42,942 nt of DNA from Sedimentisphaerales bacterium (lineage in GTDB: Bacteria > Planctomycetota > Phycisphaerae > Sedimentisphaerales > Anaerobacaceae): NCBI GenBank assembly GCA_030603595.1, contig JAUVXL010000005.1:1-42942 (forward strand). Reading direction: 5' to 3'. Under the pieces are notes generated by a model. It searched no databases. It was not told the origin of the DNA and saw nothing but the letters and a program-made list of their open reading frames with translations. Positions 16,538-25,168 of this stretch are shown here, piece by piece. Positions within the stretch are counted from its first letter, which is position 1. Each line of letters starts with the position of its first letter. A program made the translations under genes and the position numbers.

Positions 16538-17758
16538 ATGGCTGAGGCAGTCAAGCGAGGTCCGGCTGTTGCCGCGATGATCGCAGCTTGCATAATCTAT
16601 GCCGTGCTGTTAAACCGCCGCGGCGACGTTGGTTCGACCGAGGATGCTGCGGCGCCGGAGCAACACGAGGTAATGGTTCCGGCCCAGGCCCCATGGGCCC
16701 CGCGCGGGGATAGCTGGCCTATGTTTCGTGGCGGACAGGGTCTGCTCGGAAGGGCCGCGGGTGCTCTGCCGGATGCTATGTCGCTTGCCTGGAAATTCAA
16801 GACGGGCGATCAGATCAAGTCCTCGCCGGCAATCGAAAACGGAATTGTCTATATAGGCTCGGCAGACGCAAATGTATATGCAATCGATTTGGAAAGCGGC
16901 GAGCAGATATGGCAGTACCATACCAGCGACGCCATCGAGGCGGCGCCTCTCGTGGTTGGCGGCTCGGTCTATGTGGGGGCGCTGGATGGTTTCGTATTCG
17001 CCCTCGACGCCAACAGCGGCTCTTTTAGATGGAAATACGAGACCGATTCACAGATAGCCGGCGCCGCCAACTGGACGTCTTCGCCGGACGGACGCGACTT
17101 ATGGATACTCGTCGGCAGCCACGATAACTTCCTGCATTGCCTCAAATCAACCGACGGCGAAGTGGTCTGGAAGTACGAAACGGACAATTATATAAACGGT
17201 GCCCCGGCTGTCGGCGGCGGCAGGGCGGTATTGGGTGGATGCGATGCGTTGATTCATGTCGTATCCATGGCCGACGGCTCACGTATCAAGCAAATCGAAA
17301 CAGGCGCCTACATCGCCGCGTCCGCGGCCCTTCTCGACGGCCAGGTATATGTCGGAAACTACGACAACGAATTCATCAAGGCCGACATTGCCGTCGGTGA
17401 GATCGTCTGGAGGTACCAGTGCGAGGACGCCGTTTTCTCCTCTCCGGCCGTGGGCGAGGATGTCGTCGTATTCGGGGCCAGGGACAAACTCCTGCACTGC
17501 ATCGGGCGTGACGACGGCAAAGTGGTATGGACGTTTCAGGCATTGGGCGAGGTCGATAGCTCCCCGGTGATCTGCGGAGATAAGGTGGTCGTAGGCGCCG
17601 AAGACGGGCGCATTTATATGGTCAGGCTCTCGGACGGCGGCAAGATATGGTCCTACGAGATAGGCAGGCCCGCAACATCTTCGCCCGCCGTCGCCAAAGG
17701 GATGGTCGTTGTCGGCAGCGACGACGGCTATTTGTATGCTTTTCGTGGAAAACAGTAA
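16538..17758 (+). CDS. Membrane-anchored eight-repeat PQQ-like beta-propeller protein
   Basis: The 406-aa product has one N-terminal hydrophobic segment (about 10-26) that serves as uncleaved anchor or signal peptide, then a linker. From about residue 85 I count eight repeats of the PQQ-like type: each has S-S-P-A/A-P-x-V, V-Y-V-G-x-x-D, and ends D-G-x-x-x-W-x-Y. Eight repeats suggest an eight-bladed propeller in the periplasm. Such domains bind PQQ in alcohol dehydrogenases or serve as scaffolds (BamB-like); I see no proof of cofactor binding. It opens the co-directional array and is followed after 57 bp by the ABC ATPase. A 10-bp perfect palindrome (CGTATATACG, 17772-17781) lies in that spacer. 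Confidence 0.88.
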   Translation: MAEAVKRGPAVAAMIAACIIYAVLLNRRGDVGSTEDAAAPEQHEVMVPAQAPWAPRGDSWPMFRGGQGLLGRAAGALPDAMSLAWKFKTGDQIKSSPAIENGIVYIGSADANVYAIDLESGEQIWQYHTSDAIEAAPLVVGGSVYVGALDGFVFALDANSGSFRWKYETDSQIAGAANWTSSPDGRDLWILVGSHDNFLHCLKSTDGEVVWKYETDNYINGAPAVGGGRAVLGGCDALIHVVSMADGSRIKQIETGAYIAASAALLDGQVYVGNYDNEFIKADIAVGEIVWRYQCEDAVFSSPAVGEDVVVFGARDKLLHCIGRDDGKVVWTFQALGEVDSSPVICGDKVVVGAEDGRIYMVRLSDGGKIWSYEIGRPATSSPAVAKGMVVVGSDDGYLYAFRGKQ

Positions 17759-17815
17759 AGTCGGGGCGGTGCGTATATACGAAGGAATTATAAAGCAATT
17801 TCCGCGAGGATAATT

Positions 17816-18505
17816 ATGCTGGAACTTGTTGATGTAGCCAAAAACTATGAATCGCCCGGCGCCAAAGAGGGCCTTTGCGTCCTGAAAGATATAACGTTCA
17901 AGCTCGAAGAGGGCGAGTCTATTGCAGTGGTCGGGCCTTCGGGCAGCGGCAAGAGCACGCTGCTCAACATCATCGGCGGACTCGACCGCCCCTCGGCGGG
18001 GCGCGTGTTGTTCGAGGACAGGGACCTGGCCGAAATGGACGACGCCGAGCTTGCGCATCTTCGCAATCAGGATATCGGCTTCGTCTTCCAGTTGCATCAT
18101 CTCTTGGCTCAGTGCACCGTGCTCGAGAATGTCTTAGTGCCGACGCTCGTGGACAAGGACCGGGCCTCGAAGAAGGATGTTTACCAAAGAGCCGTTGATA
18201 TGTTGGGGCGTGTAGGGCTTTCAGAGCATCTGCTCCATCGACCCGGCGAACTGTCCGGAGGCCAGCGCCAGCGTGTAGCGGTCGTGCGGGCTTTGATAAA
18301 TCGCCCCGGCCTGCTCCTCGCCGACGAGCCGACAGGTTCGCTGGATGAGGACTCCTCGCAGAACATAGCCGACCTGCTCGTCGAACTGAATCGCAGCGAG
18401 CAGGTTGCGTTAATCGTCGTAACGCACTCGCTGAGCCTGGCCGAGCGAATCGGGCCCGTCTTGGAGTTGAGAGAGGGCATGTTGACCGAGAGGAGCCGGG
18501 CATGA
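17816..18505 (+). CDS. LolD/MacB-type ABC transporter ATP-binding protein
   Basis: The 229-aa protein carries all ATPase motifs: Walker A G-P-S-G-S-G-K-S-T (40-48), Q-loop F-V-F-Q (about 88), signature L-S-G-G-Q-R-Q-R-V (about 145), Walker B L-L-L-A-D-E-P (about 165), D-loop S-L-D and the switch His in V-V-T-H-S. Length and the F-Q-L-H-H-L-L segment fit the LolD/MacB group that works with FtsX-type permeases in lipoprotein release or envelope remodelling. Its stop overlaps the start of the permease gene (ATGA at 18502-18505), so the two are translationally coupled. It acts at the inner face of the cytoplasmic membrane. Confidence 0.93.
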   Translation: MLELVDVAKNYESPGAKEGLCVLKDITFKLEEGESIAVVGPSGSGKSTLLNIIGGLDRPSAGRVLFEDRDLAEMDDAELAHLRNQDIGFVFQLHHLLAQCTVLENVLVPTLVDKDRASKKDVYQRAVDMLGRVGLSEHLLHRPGELSGGQRQRVAVVRALINRPGLLLADEPTGSLDEDSSQNIADLLVELNRSEQVALIVVTHSLSLAERIGPVLELREGMLTERSRA

Positions 18506-21500
18506 CCTTGTGGAGACTCATCAAGAGAAGCCTCGGCTTCTACTGGCGGACGAATCTGGGCGTTCTGCTCGCCGTGGCGGTAAGCACCGCCGTCTTGACA
18601 GGCGCTTTGGTCGTGGGCGATTCGGTGCGCCACAGCCTGATGAAGATGGTGGACGCCCGGTTAGGCGCGACGCAGCTTGCCCTTGTCTCTCAGAACAGAT
18701 TCTTCCAGGCCGACCTGGCCGACGAACTCTCGGACGAGTTGAAAACGCCGGCCGCGCCCGTGCTCCAGTTGCGCGGGCTGATCGCCAACAGCGACGACAC
18801 GGCCCTGGCCAATAAAGTCGAGGTGATCGGCGTCGATGAGCGATTCTTCGAGATTGGCGCGCAGCCAGGCGTCGAGCCGTTTTGGCGCGATTGGAGAGAG
18901 GGCGTCGTCCTGAACGAACCATTAGCCGAGAGGCTCCGCGTCGGCCCCGGCGATGAGGTCAAGCTGCGTATCGAAAAACCGGGGCTGATGCCGCGCGAGG
19001 TGCCGCTAACGCCCGATTCGGATCTGTCTTTTTTCTCTCGCCCAATCGTCAGGGCCGTTGCACGCGAATCGCAATTCGGCCGATTCAGCCTGCAGGCCAA
19101 TCAAGTTGCGCCGCTGAACGTATTCGTCCCAATCCGATGGCTCCAGGAGAATCTCGACCAGACCGGGCAGGCGAATGTCATATTGCTAACGGGCGGCAAG
19201 ACCGGTGAGCTAACCGCCGACCGGGCCAATACAGCCGTCCGCAAGCGATGGCGTCTTGCTGATTCGGGCCTGGAGATTCGCGAGCTGACCGACCAGGGCG
19301 TGCTCGAGATGCGGAGCAGGCGGATATTCATTGACCGGGTCTTGTCGGGGCCGGCGATTAAGGCCGGTGACGGTGCAGTCGGGATTCTGACGTATTTCGT
19401 CAACGAATTGTGCGTCGCCGGGAAGACAACCCCTTATTCGACGGTCGCGGCCATGACCCCCGGCGGCAAGAGTCTGGTCCCCGCCGAGATGCAGGACAAC
19501 GAGATATTGATCACCCAGTGGCTTGCCGACGACCTCGGCGCCAAGGTGGGCGATACGCTGGAACTGACATATTCGGTTGTCGGGCCCATGCGCAAGCTCG
19601 AAGATCGCAAGAACGGTTTCGAGGTTCGAGCGATTCTGGATATGAATACGCCCGGCCTCGACCGCGAGTTGATGCCCGAATTTCCAGGCCTGGCCGACGT
19701 GAATAATTGCAGGGACTGGGAGCCGGGAATTGCCGTCGATCTCGACAAAATTCAAGACGAGGACGAGGCGTACTGGGACGGCTACCGAGGCACGCCCAAA
19801 GCGATTGTCACGCTCGAAGCGGGCCGGCGGATGTGGGCGAATCGCTATGGCGACGCCACGGCCGTGCGCTATCCCAAGGGCGGCGTATCCGCCGAAACCG
19901 TTGCGGCAAAGCTGCTTGGCGAGATCGATCCCGCTACGGTGGGTCTGTTCTTCCAGCCCGTGCGCCAGCGCGGCACAAAGGCGGGCGGCGAATCGGCCTA
20001 TTTCGGCTGGCTCTTTCTCGGACTGAGCTTCTTCCTAATCGTTGCGGCGGTCGTTTTGACGGGCCTGTTGTTCGTATTCGGCGTCGAAGGACGCAGCGAG
20101 CAGGTCGGAATGCTCCTGGCGTTGGGATTCTCGCCCGGACTTGTAAGACGGCTGCTGCTCGTCGAGGGCGGACTCGTCGCTCTTTTCGGGTCAATTGCCG
20201 GAACTGCGGCGGCATTGCTTTATACCAAGATTATGATCCTCGTGCTCTCCGCGGTGACGACCGGCTCGACAACGTATTTCCACGCCAAGCCGCTTACCCT
20301 GATTGCCGGGGCCTTCTCGGCAGTCGTCATATCGCTCTTTGCAATATGGCTGACTCTGCGCAGGCAGGTATCGAGGACGGCCCGCGAGCTTCTTGCCGGC
20401 GTGGCGCAGCGACAGTTCGTCGCCGCCGGCCTTCTCTCGCGGGGCAGGGTGGGCCTGGTCGTTGCGGCGCTTGCCACGGCCGGGGCGTTGATCCTGCCGC
20501 TCCTGGTCGGCAGTGAGAAGAGCGGCGCCATGGCCGGGGCCTTTTTCGGCGCCGGGGCATTGCTCCTCACCGCCGCCATCGCATTTACCGGCTCATTGTT
20601 GAAAATAATCGCAGGTAGTTGGAAGAGGCCCATGCTTTCTCTGGCGGGCCTGGGGTTGCGCAATTCGACACGCCGCCGAGGGCGGAGTCTGGCCGTAGTC
20701 GCGCTGCTTGCATGCGGGGTCTTTCTCGTTGTGGCGGTCGGGGCGTTCAGGCACGACCCGCTCGAACACGCCGAGAAGCGGGACTCGGGCACCGGTGGTT
20801 TCACCCTCTTCGGCGAGTCGGCAATAGGAATCCTCCACGATTTGAACAGCGACGAAGGACGCCGAAAAATGCTCCTCGATCCCAACATGCTCGACGGCGT
20901 CGAGATCGTCCAGTTGCGAGTTCGCGACGGCGACGACGCCAGTTGTTTTAACCTTAATCGGGCGCAGACGCCCCGTTTGCTGGGCGTTCGCTCGGCTGAA
21001 ATGCTGAGTCGCGGGTCGTTCAGCTTCGCCGCCACGAAAGTCGGCGCCGAGGCGGAAACCGCCTGGGATATGCTGAACGACTGCGAGGGTGAAGATATCA
21101 TCCCCGCCGTCGGTGACAACGCAACTATTACCTGGGCGCTGGGCAAGTCCCTCGGCGATGATATCGAGTACAGTGGCGAGAAGGGGCGAAAGTTCAAGGT
21201 CCGCCTCGTTGGGATGCTCGAAAACTCAATTCTCCAGGGCAGCCTGCTCATCGCAGAGGAGCAATTCGTTAAGCGTTTTCCCTCCGAGGATGGATACCGA
21301 ATGCTGCTCATCGATGCTCCGCAGGAGAAGGTCGATGCAGTGGCCGCCCATCTTTCGGAGCGGCTGACGGATTTTGGTCTGGCCGTCTCGTCGGCCAAAC
21401 AACGCTTGGCCGCATTCAGCCAGGTTGAGAATACATACGTCTCGATCTTCCAGATATTGGGAGGTCTCGGGCTTGTCCTCGGCAGTATCGGTCTGGGCCT

Positions 21501-21819
21501 TGTAGTGCTTCGCAATATGCTCGAGCGCCGAAACGAGCTTGCAATGCTGCGGGCTGTCGGGTTTAATAAGGCGGCACTGAAACGGATGGTCTTTTACGAG
21601 CATTCGGGGCTTATGCTGGCCGGCCTTGCTTGCGGCGTGATCGCCGCGCTGACGGCAGTGGCCCCCGCTCTAAAGGCCCCCGGAGCGGCCAGCCACGGCG
21701 GCTATCTCTCGCTGGCCCTGACGGTTGCGGCGATAGCCCTAAGCGGCGTCCTATGGATATGGATTGCCACGACCGCAGCACTCAGCGGCAAGATGTTGGA
21801 TGCGTTGCGAAGTGAGTAG
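18502..21819 (+). CDS. Large FtsX/MacB-type ABC transporter permease
   Basis: The 1105-aa membrane protein starts with a helix (about 18-40) followed by a long periplasmic MacB_PCD-like region (about 45-505). A first FtsX helix bundle lies at about 510-620 (with E-Q-V-G-M-L-L-A-L-G-F-S and R-R-L-L-L-V-E-G), further helices near 640-745, a second periplasmic region (about 750-970), and a second FtsX bundle at about 975-1100 (with R-R-N-E-L-A-M-L-R-A-V-G-F-N). It is about twice the size of LolC/E, with two FtsX modules in one chain, so it may work without a second permease. It pairs with the preceding ATPase. Substrate unknown: lipoproteins, lipids or a mechanical role are possible. Its place among redox genes suggests export or assembly of envelope redox proteins, which is inference. 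Confidence 0.9.
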   Translation: MTLWRLIKRSLGFYWRTNLGVLLAVAVSTAVLTGALVVGDSVRHSLMKMVDARLGATQLALVSQNRFFQADLADELSDELKTPAAPVLQLRGLIANSDDTALANKVEVIGVDERFFEIGAQPGVEPFWRDWREGVVLNEPLAERLRVGPGDEVKLRIEKPGLMPREVPLTPDSDLSFFSRPIVRAVARESQFGRFSLQANQVAPLNVFVPIRWLQENLDQTGQANVILLTGGKTGELTADRANTAVRKRWRLADSGLEIRELTDQGVLEMRSRRIFIDRVLSGPAIKAGDGAVGILTYFVNELCVAGKTTPYSTVAAMTPGGKSLVPAEMQDNEILITQWLADDLGAKVGDTLELTYSVVGPMRKLEDRKNGFEVRAILDMNTPGLDRELMPEFPGLADVNNCRDWEPGIAVDLDKIQDEDEAYWDGYRGTPKAIVTLEAGRRMWANRYGDATAVRYPKGGVSAETVAAKLLGEIDPATVGLFFQPVRQRGTKAGGESAYFGWLFLGLSFFLIVAAVVLTGLLFVFGVEGRSEQVGMLLALGFSPGLVRRLLLVEGGLVALFGSIAGTAAALLYTKIMILVLSAVTTGSTTYFHAKPLTLIAGAFSAVVISLFAIWLTLRRQVSRTARELLAGVAQRQFVAAGLLSRGRVGLVVAALATAGALILPLLVGSEKSGAMAGAFFGAGALLLTAAIAFTGSLLKIIAGSWKRPMLSLAGLGLRNSTRRRGRSLAVVALLACGVFLVVAVGAFRHDPLEHAEKRDSGTGGFTLFGESAIGILHDLNSDEGRRKMLLDPNMLDGVEIVQLRVRDGDDASCFNLNRAQTPRLLGVRSAEMLSRGSFSFAATKVGAEAETAWDMLNDCEGEDIIPAVGDNATITWALGKSLGDDIEYSGEKGRKFKVRLVGMLENSILQGSLLIAEEQFVKRFPSEDGYRMLLIDAPQEKVDAVAAHLSERLTDFGLAVSSAKQRLAAFSQVENTYVSIFQILGGLGLVLGSIGLGLVVLRNMLERRNELAMLRAVGFNKAALKRMVFYEHSGLMLAGLACGVIAALTAVAPALKAPGAASHGGYLSLALTVAAIALSGVLWIWIATTAALSGKMLDALRSE

Positions 21820-21846
21820 GTTCGGACAACGAGTGACGAGGACAGT

Positions 21847-23256
21847 ATGAAGTATATCGCCGGGGCAATGCCCGTAGTATTAGCGGTTGTCGGCGTGATA
21901 GCGATGTACGCCTGGCTCAGCGGCGATGTGATCGAAGAATTTGATCCGCGATTGCCGGGCGCCGACGGCAGACCGGAAATCGTCGGTGATGCAAATGAGC
22001 CTGTCAAGATAGCCGGAGAGCTGCTTACGTCCGATGGCGTACCGGCTGATTTGCCCGGCGCCTGGCCGCGATTCAGGGGGACGGACCTCGATGGAATAAG
22101 CAAAGAGCAGATCAAACTCGCCCGAACATGGCCCGAGCAGGGGCCTGATGTTCTATGGTCTATACCTCTCGGAGAGGGCTACGCAGGCGCCGCCGTATTC
22201 GCCGGCAGAGTCTATATCATCGACTACGACCAAGAAAACGATGCCGATGCGATTCGATGTCTATCGCTTGCGGACGGGAAAGAAATCTGGCGATATTCCT
22301 ATCCAATCAAAATCAAACGCTGGCACGGCATGAGTCGTGGCGTCCCGGCGGTGACGGATAACCACCTTGTGGCTATGGGTCCTAAATGTCACGTGACCTG
22401 CCTCGATTCGATGACGGGCGAGTTTCGATGGATGTTTAATCTTGTCAAAGAGTTCAAGACGAAAATACCCGAATGGTACACCGCGCAGTCTCCGCTGATT
22501 GAGGACGGCAAGGCCATAATTGCGCCGGCCGGCGACGTCCTCATGATGGCCGTGGACTGCAACAGCGGCGAGATAATCTGGAAGACTCCCAATCCGGATG
22601 GCTGGGTGATGACCCATTCGTCAATTGTCCCAATGGAGTTTAACGGCAAACGCTTCTACATATACTGCGGCGGCGACCAGGTCAAAGGCGGAGTCGTGGG
22701 CGTCTCGGCCGAGGACGGCAGCGTTCTGTGGCGGTACGATCAATGGAAAGTCCGCTTTAATGTCCCAACGCCTGTTGTTGTCGGCCCGGACAGGATATTT
22801 TTGACCGCCGGCTACAGCCAGACACCCAAGGGATGCACGATGCTGCGACTCACAGAGACTGACGGTAAAATAGTAGCGCAGTCAGAGTTTCTCTATTCAA
22901 CGGATGTGTTCGGCTCGATACAGCAGACCCCGATTTTTTACGACGGCTATATCTATGGAGTCAGGCCGGATGAACAGTTGGTCTGCCTTGACCTGGCCGG
23001 CAGCGTTGTCTGGACCAGCACAAGCGCCAATAAATTCGGCTTCGGCCCATATACCGTCGCCGACGGACTAATCTACGTTATGAACAGTTCGGGCAAGCTG
23101 ACTTTAGTGCAACTCGGTCCTTCCGGCTATGTGCAGCTTGCACAGGCCGATGTGATCGACGGCCATGAAACATGGGGACCAATGGCAATTACATCGGGCC
23201 GATTGATCGTGCGCGACCTGAAAAGAATGATGTGTCTTGATGTTTCTCAGCGCTAA
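21847..23256 (+). CDS. Membrane-anchored PQQ-like beta-propeller protein (second copy)
   Basis: The 469-aa product has an N-terminal hydrophobic anchor (about 5-24). The segment W-P-R-F-R-G-T-D-L-D-G (about 75) is the usual opening of planctomycete outer-surface PQQ-like proteins, and the propeller follows to the end, with repeats such as G-K-E-I-W-R-Y, G-E-F-R-W-M-F, G-E-I-I-W-K-T and G-S-V-L-W-R-Y. It is less regular than the first propeller and differs in sequence, so it is not a recent duplicate. It starts 27 bp after the permease stop with GAGGA as ribosome binding site. Function unknown; periplasmic location likely. Confidence 0.85.
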   Translation: MKYIAGAMPVVLAVVGVIAMYAWLSGDVIEEFDPRLPGADGRPEIVGDANEPVKIAGELLTSDGVPADLPGAWPRFRGTDLDGISKEQIKLARTWPEQGPDVLWSIPLGEGYAGAAVFAGRVYIIDYDQENDADAIRCLSLADGKEIWRYSYPIKIKRWHGMSRGVPAVTDNHLVAMGPKCHVTCLDSMTGEFRWMFNLVKEFKTKIPEWYTAQSPLIEDGKAIIAPAGDVLMMAVDCNSGEIIWKTPNPDGWVMTHSSIVPMEFNGKRFYIYCGGDQVKGGVVGVSAEDGSVLWRYDQWKVRFNVPTPVVVGPDRIFLTAGYSQTPKGCTMLRLTETDGKIVAQSEFLYSTDVFGSIQQTPIFYDGYIYGVRPDEQLVCLDLAGSVVWTSTSANKFGFGPYTVADGLIYVMNSSGKLTLVQLGPSGYVQLAQADVIDGHETWGPMAITSGRLIVRDLKRMMCLDVSQR

Positions 23257-23266
23257 TACCGCCATA

Positions 23267-23295
23267 TTGAAGCGGGAAGACTTTTACGTTATAAT
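23267..23295 (+). promoter_or_regulatory. Internal promoter ahead of the NHL gene
   Basis: TTGAAG (23267-23272) and a perfect TATAAT (23290-23295) are exactly 17 bases apart. It lies in the 71-bp gap after the second propeller and would start transcription near 23302, so the NHL-to-iron-sulfur part may be expressed separately from the ABC part. Confidence 0.6.
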
Positions 23296-23327
23296 ACATT
23301 GTCTCTGAAGATGGCTAAGGTGTCCGA

Positions 23328-24368
23328 ATGAACAGACTCTCAGCAGCAGCAAATGTCAAAATATTGGTTGGCGTGCTTATCGCTCTTGCCACAGTATCCG
23401 CCGTTATCTCCGTTGTAAGTCTCGATCCTTTCGGCGAGCAAGGCAGCGGCGTCGGTAGAAAGTTCATAGACGACATCACCGAATTGGCGCGGATTGACCC
23501 GAATTTGATTCTGTACGAGGAGTCGTCCGTGAGGATCAGCACCGGCTTTGAGCAGTCACACGCTATTGCCGTCGATTCGAAGGGGCTCATCTACGTGGCC
23601 GGGGATAACGCCGTTCGAGTTTTAGCTCCCAACGGCGATGCAATTAACCGGATTAGTCTCTCGGAGATTGTTAGGTGTGTGGAACCGGGAGATGACGGCC
23701 GGTTATATCTCGGCACAAAGGACCGCGTCGAGGTCTATGATGACAAGGGCCAACGAATCGCAAGATGGGAAAGCCACGGTCTTAATGCCGTTTTGACCGC
23801 CATTGCTGTATCGGGGGACGATGTTTTTGTTGCCGATGCCGGCAATCGAATTGTTGTCCGTTATGACCTTTCGGGGAAAGTCGTCAACAGGATCGGCAAA
23901 AAGGACCTTGAGCGAAACGTCCCCGGTTTTGCGGTTCCGAGTGCTTATTTCGATTTGGCCGTTTCAAAGGACGGACTGCTTCGAGTGGTTAATCCCGGTC
24001 GCTTGCGAGTAGAGGCGTACACTCTTGACGGCGACTTTGAGTTCTCGTGGGGCAAATCCTCCGTGGCCGTGGAAGGGTTCTGCGGATGTTGTAATCCCGC
24101 AAATTTTGCCCTGCTGCCGGGCGGCGGCTTCGTTACCTCGGAAAAGGGCTTGGCAAGGGTAAAGGTTTATGATGCTGAGGGCACGTTTGTCGGTGTCGTT
24201 GCGGGGCCGGAACAATTGCTCGAAGGCGGCACGCCATACATTGCTGAAGTGCCTGAGCAGCACCGTGTCGGGGGGTTCGATGTCGCCGTCGATCCCGAGG
24301 GCCGTGTTTTAGTTCTGGATAGAATCAAGAGCGTCGTTAGGTTTTATACTAAGAAAAAGGCTGGATAA
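23328..24368 (+). CDS. NHL-repeat beta-propeller protein with a C-x-C-C motif
   Basis: The 346-aa product has an N-terminal membrane anchor (about 10-32). NHL-type repeats follow: A-I-A-V-D-S-K-G-L-I-Y-V-A-G, A-V-S-G-D-D-V-F-V-A-D-A-G-N-R-I-V, A-V-S-K-D-G-L-L-R-V-V-N-P-G, and a final A-V-D-P-E-G-R-V-L-V-L-D. A loop with G-F-C-G-C-C-N-P (Cys 252, 254 and 255) sits between blades; it could bind metal or receive electrons. The gene overlaps the next one by one base (TAATG), indicating tight coupling with the Tat-type iron-sulfur genes. Periplasmic location is likely; role unknown, possibly an adaptor or electron partner for the NapGH-like pair. Confidence 0.82.
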   Translation: MNRLSAAANVKILVGVLIALATVSAVISVVSLDPFGEQGSGVGRKFIDDITELARIDPNLILYEESSVRISTGFEQSHAIAVDSKGLIYVAGDNAVRVLAPNGDAINRISLSEIVRCVEPGDDGRLYLGTKDRVEVYDDKGQRIARWESHGLNAVLTAIAVSGDDVFVADAGNRIVVRYDLSGKVVNRIGKKDLERNVPGFAVPSAYFDLAVSKDGLLRVVNPGRLRVEAYTLDGDFEFSWGKSSVAVEGFCGCCNPANFALLPGGGFVTSEKGLARVKVYDAEGTFVGVVAGPEQLLEGGTPYIAEVPEQHRVGGFDVAVDPEGRVLVLDRIKSVVRFYTKKKAG

Positions 24369-24598
24369 TGCGTAATAGCCCTGCAAATTTCACAAGCCGC
24401 CGCCGTTTGTTTGTCGGCATGATGCGATATGCAGCTTTGGGTGTGCTGTGCGCGGCAGCGGGCTTGCTTGCCGCCAAGAGATATCGGCTCAGAAGAAAGG
24501 CCGTTTGTATTAACGACGGACTTTGCAGAGGCTGTGAGGTCTTCGAGAAGTGTCGTTTACCCCTAGCCTTATCGGCAAAGAAGACTTTAGAGGAATAG
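24368..24598 (+). CDS. Small Tat-like membrane protein with four spaced cysteines
   Basis: This 76-aa protein starts S-R-R-R-L-F-V (residues 10-16), a twin-arginine-like motif, followed by a hydrophobic stretch (21-36). The short outer part has C47-x5-C53-x2-C56-x5-C62, enough to hold one iron-sulfur cluster or a metal ion. It lies between the NHL and NapG-like genes with a one-base overlap before it and three bases after, so it is surely part of this unit. I cannot assign it to a named family. It may be a small electron-transfer or assembly subunit. Confidence 0.8.
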   Translation: MRNSPANFTSRRRLFVGMMRYAALGVLCAAAGLLAAKRYRLRRKAVCINDGLCRGCEVFEKCRLPLALSAKKTLEE

Positions 24599-24601
24599 AC
24601 A

Positions 24602-25168
24602 ATGGCTGAGAGTAAGGACATTATTACCAGGCGTCAACTGCTGAAGAATGGTTGCTGCGGAGGCTGTTTAGCCGGACTGGGTGCTCTCGGTGGCTTATTG
24701 GCCGCCAAGAGCAGGCCCGGAGATACCGTCTGGCAGATCGATCCCTACAAGTGTATTGCCTGCGGCAATTGTGAGACATATTGCGTATTGGAGGAATCCG
24801 CCGTCAAATGCGTCCAGGTCTATGAGCTATGCGGATACTGTGATTACTGCCCCGGCTTTCACGAACCGGGAGCAACGGCACTGGATACCGGCGCCGAAAA
24901 CGAGCTTTGCCCCACCGGGGCGATAAAACGAAAGTTCGTGGAGGAGCCTTACTTCGACTACACGATTGACGAACCTCTCTGCATCGGCTGCGCCAAGTGC
25001 GTCAAAGGCTGCGCCGCCTTCGGCAACGGCTCGCTCTTCCTACAGGTCCGGCACGACCGCTGTTTGAACTGCAACGAATGCTCCATCGCCGCCGCTTGTC
25101 CATCCGGGGCGTTCAAGCGCGTCCCCGCCGACAAACCTTACTTGCTTAAGAACGTGGAAAACGCTTGA
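24602..25168 (+). CDS. NapG-like Tat-exported ferredoxin with four cluster motifs
   Basis: The 188-aa protein has a twin-arginine signal T-R-R-Q-L-L-K (9-15) and a hydrophobic region that contains the odd C18-C19-G-G-C22. Iron-sulfur motifs: C51-x2-C54-x2-C57-x3-C61; C77-x2-C80-x2-C83 with C103-P; C127-x2-C130-x2-C133-x3-C137; C154-x2-C157-x2-C160-x5-C166-P. This is the NapG/DmsB-type layout for up to four [4Fe-4S] clusters. NapG works with membrane NapH to move electrons from quinol to periplasmic enzymes; the next gene is such a partner. The ribosome binding site AGAGGA precedes the ATG by seven bases. The electron acceptor is unknown: no nitrate, nitrous oxide or similar reductase is present in the window. 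Confidence 0.88.
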   Translation: MAESKDIITRRQLLKNGCCGGCLAGLGALGGLLAAKSRPGDTVWQIDPYKCIACGNCETYCVLEESAVKCVQVYELCGYCDYCPGFHEPGATALDTGAENELCPTGAIKRKFVEEPYFDYTIDEPLCIGCAKCVKGCAAFGNGSLFLQVRHDRCLNCNECSIAAACPSGAFKRVPADKPYLLKNVENA

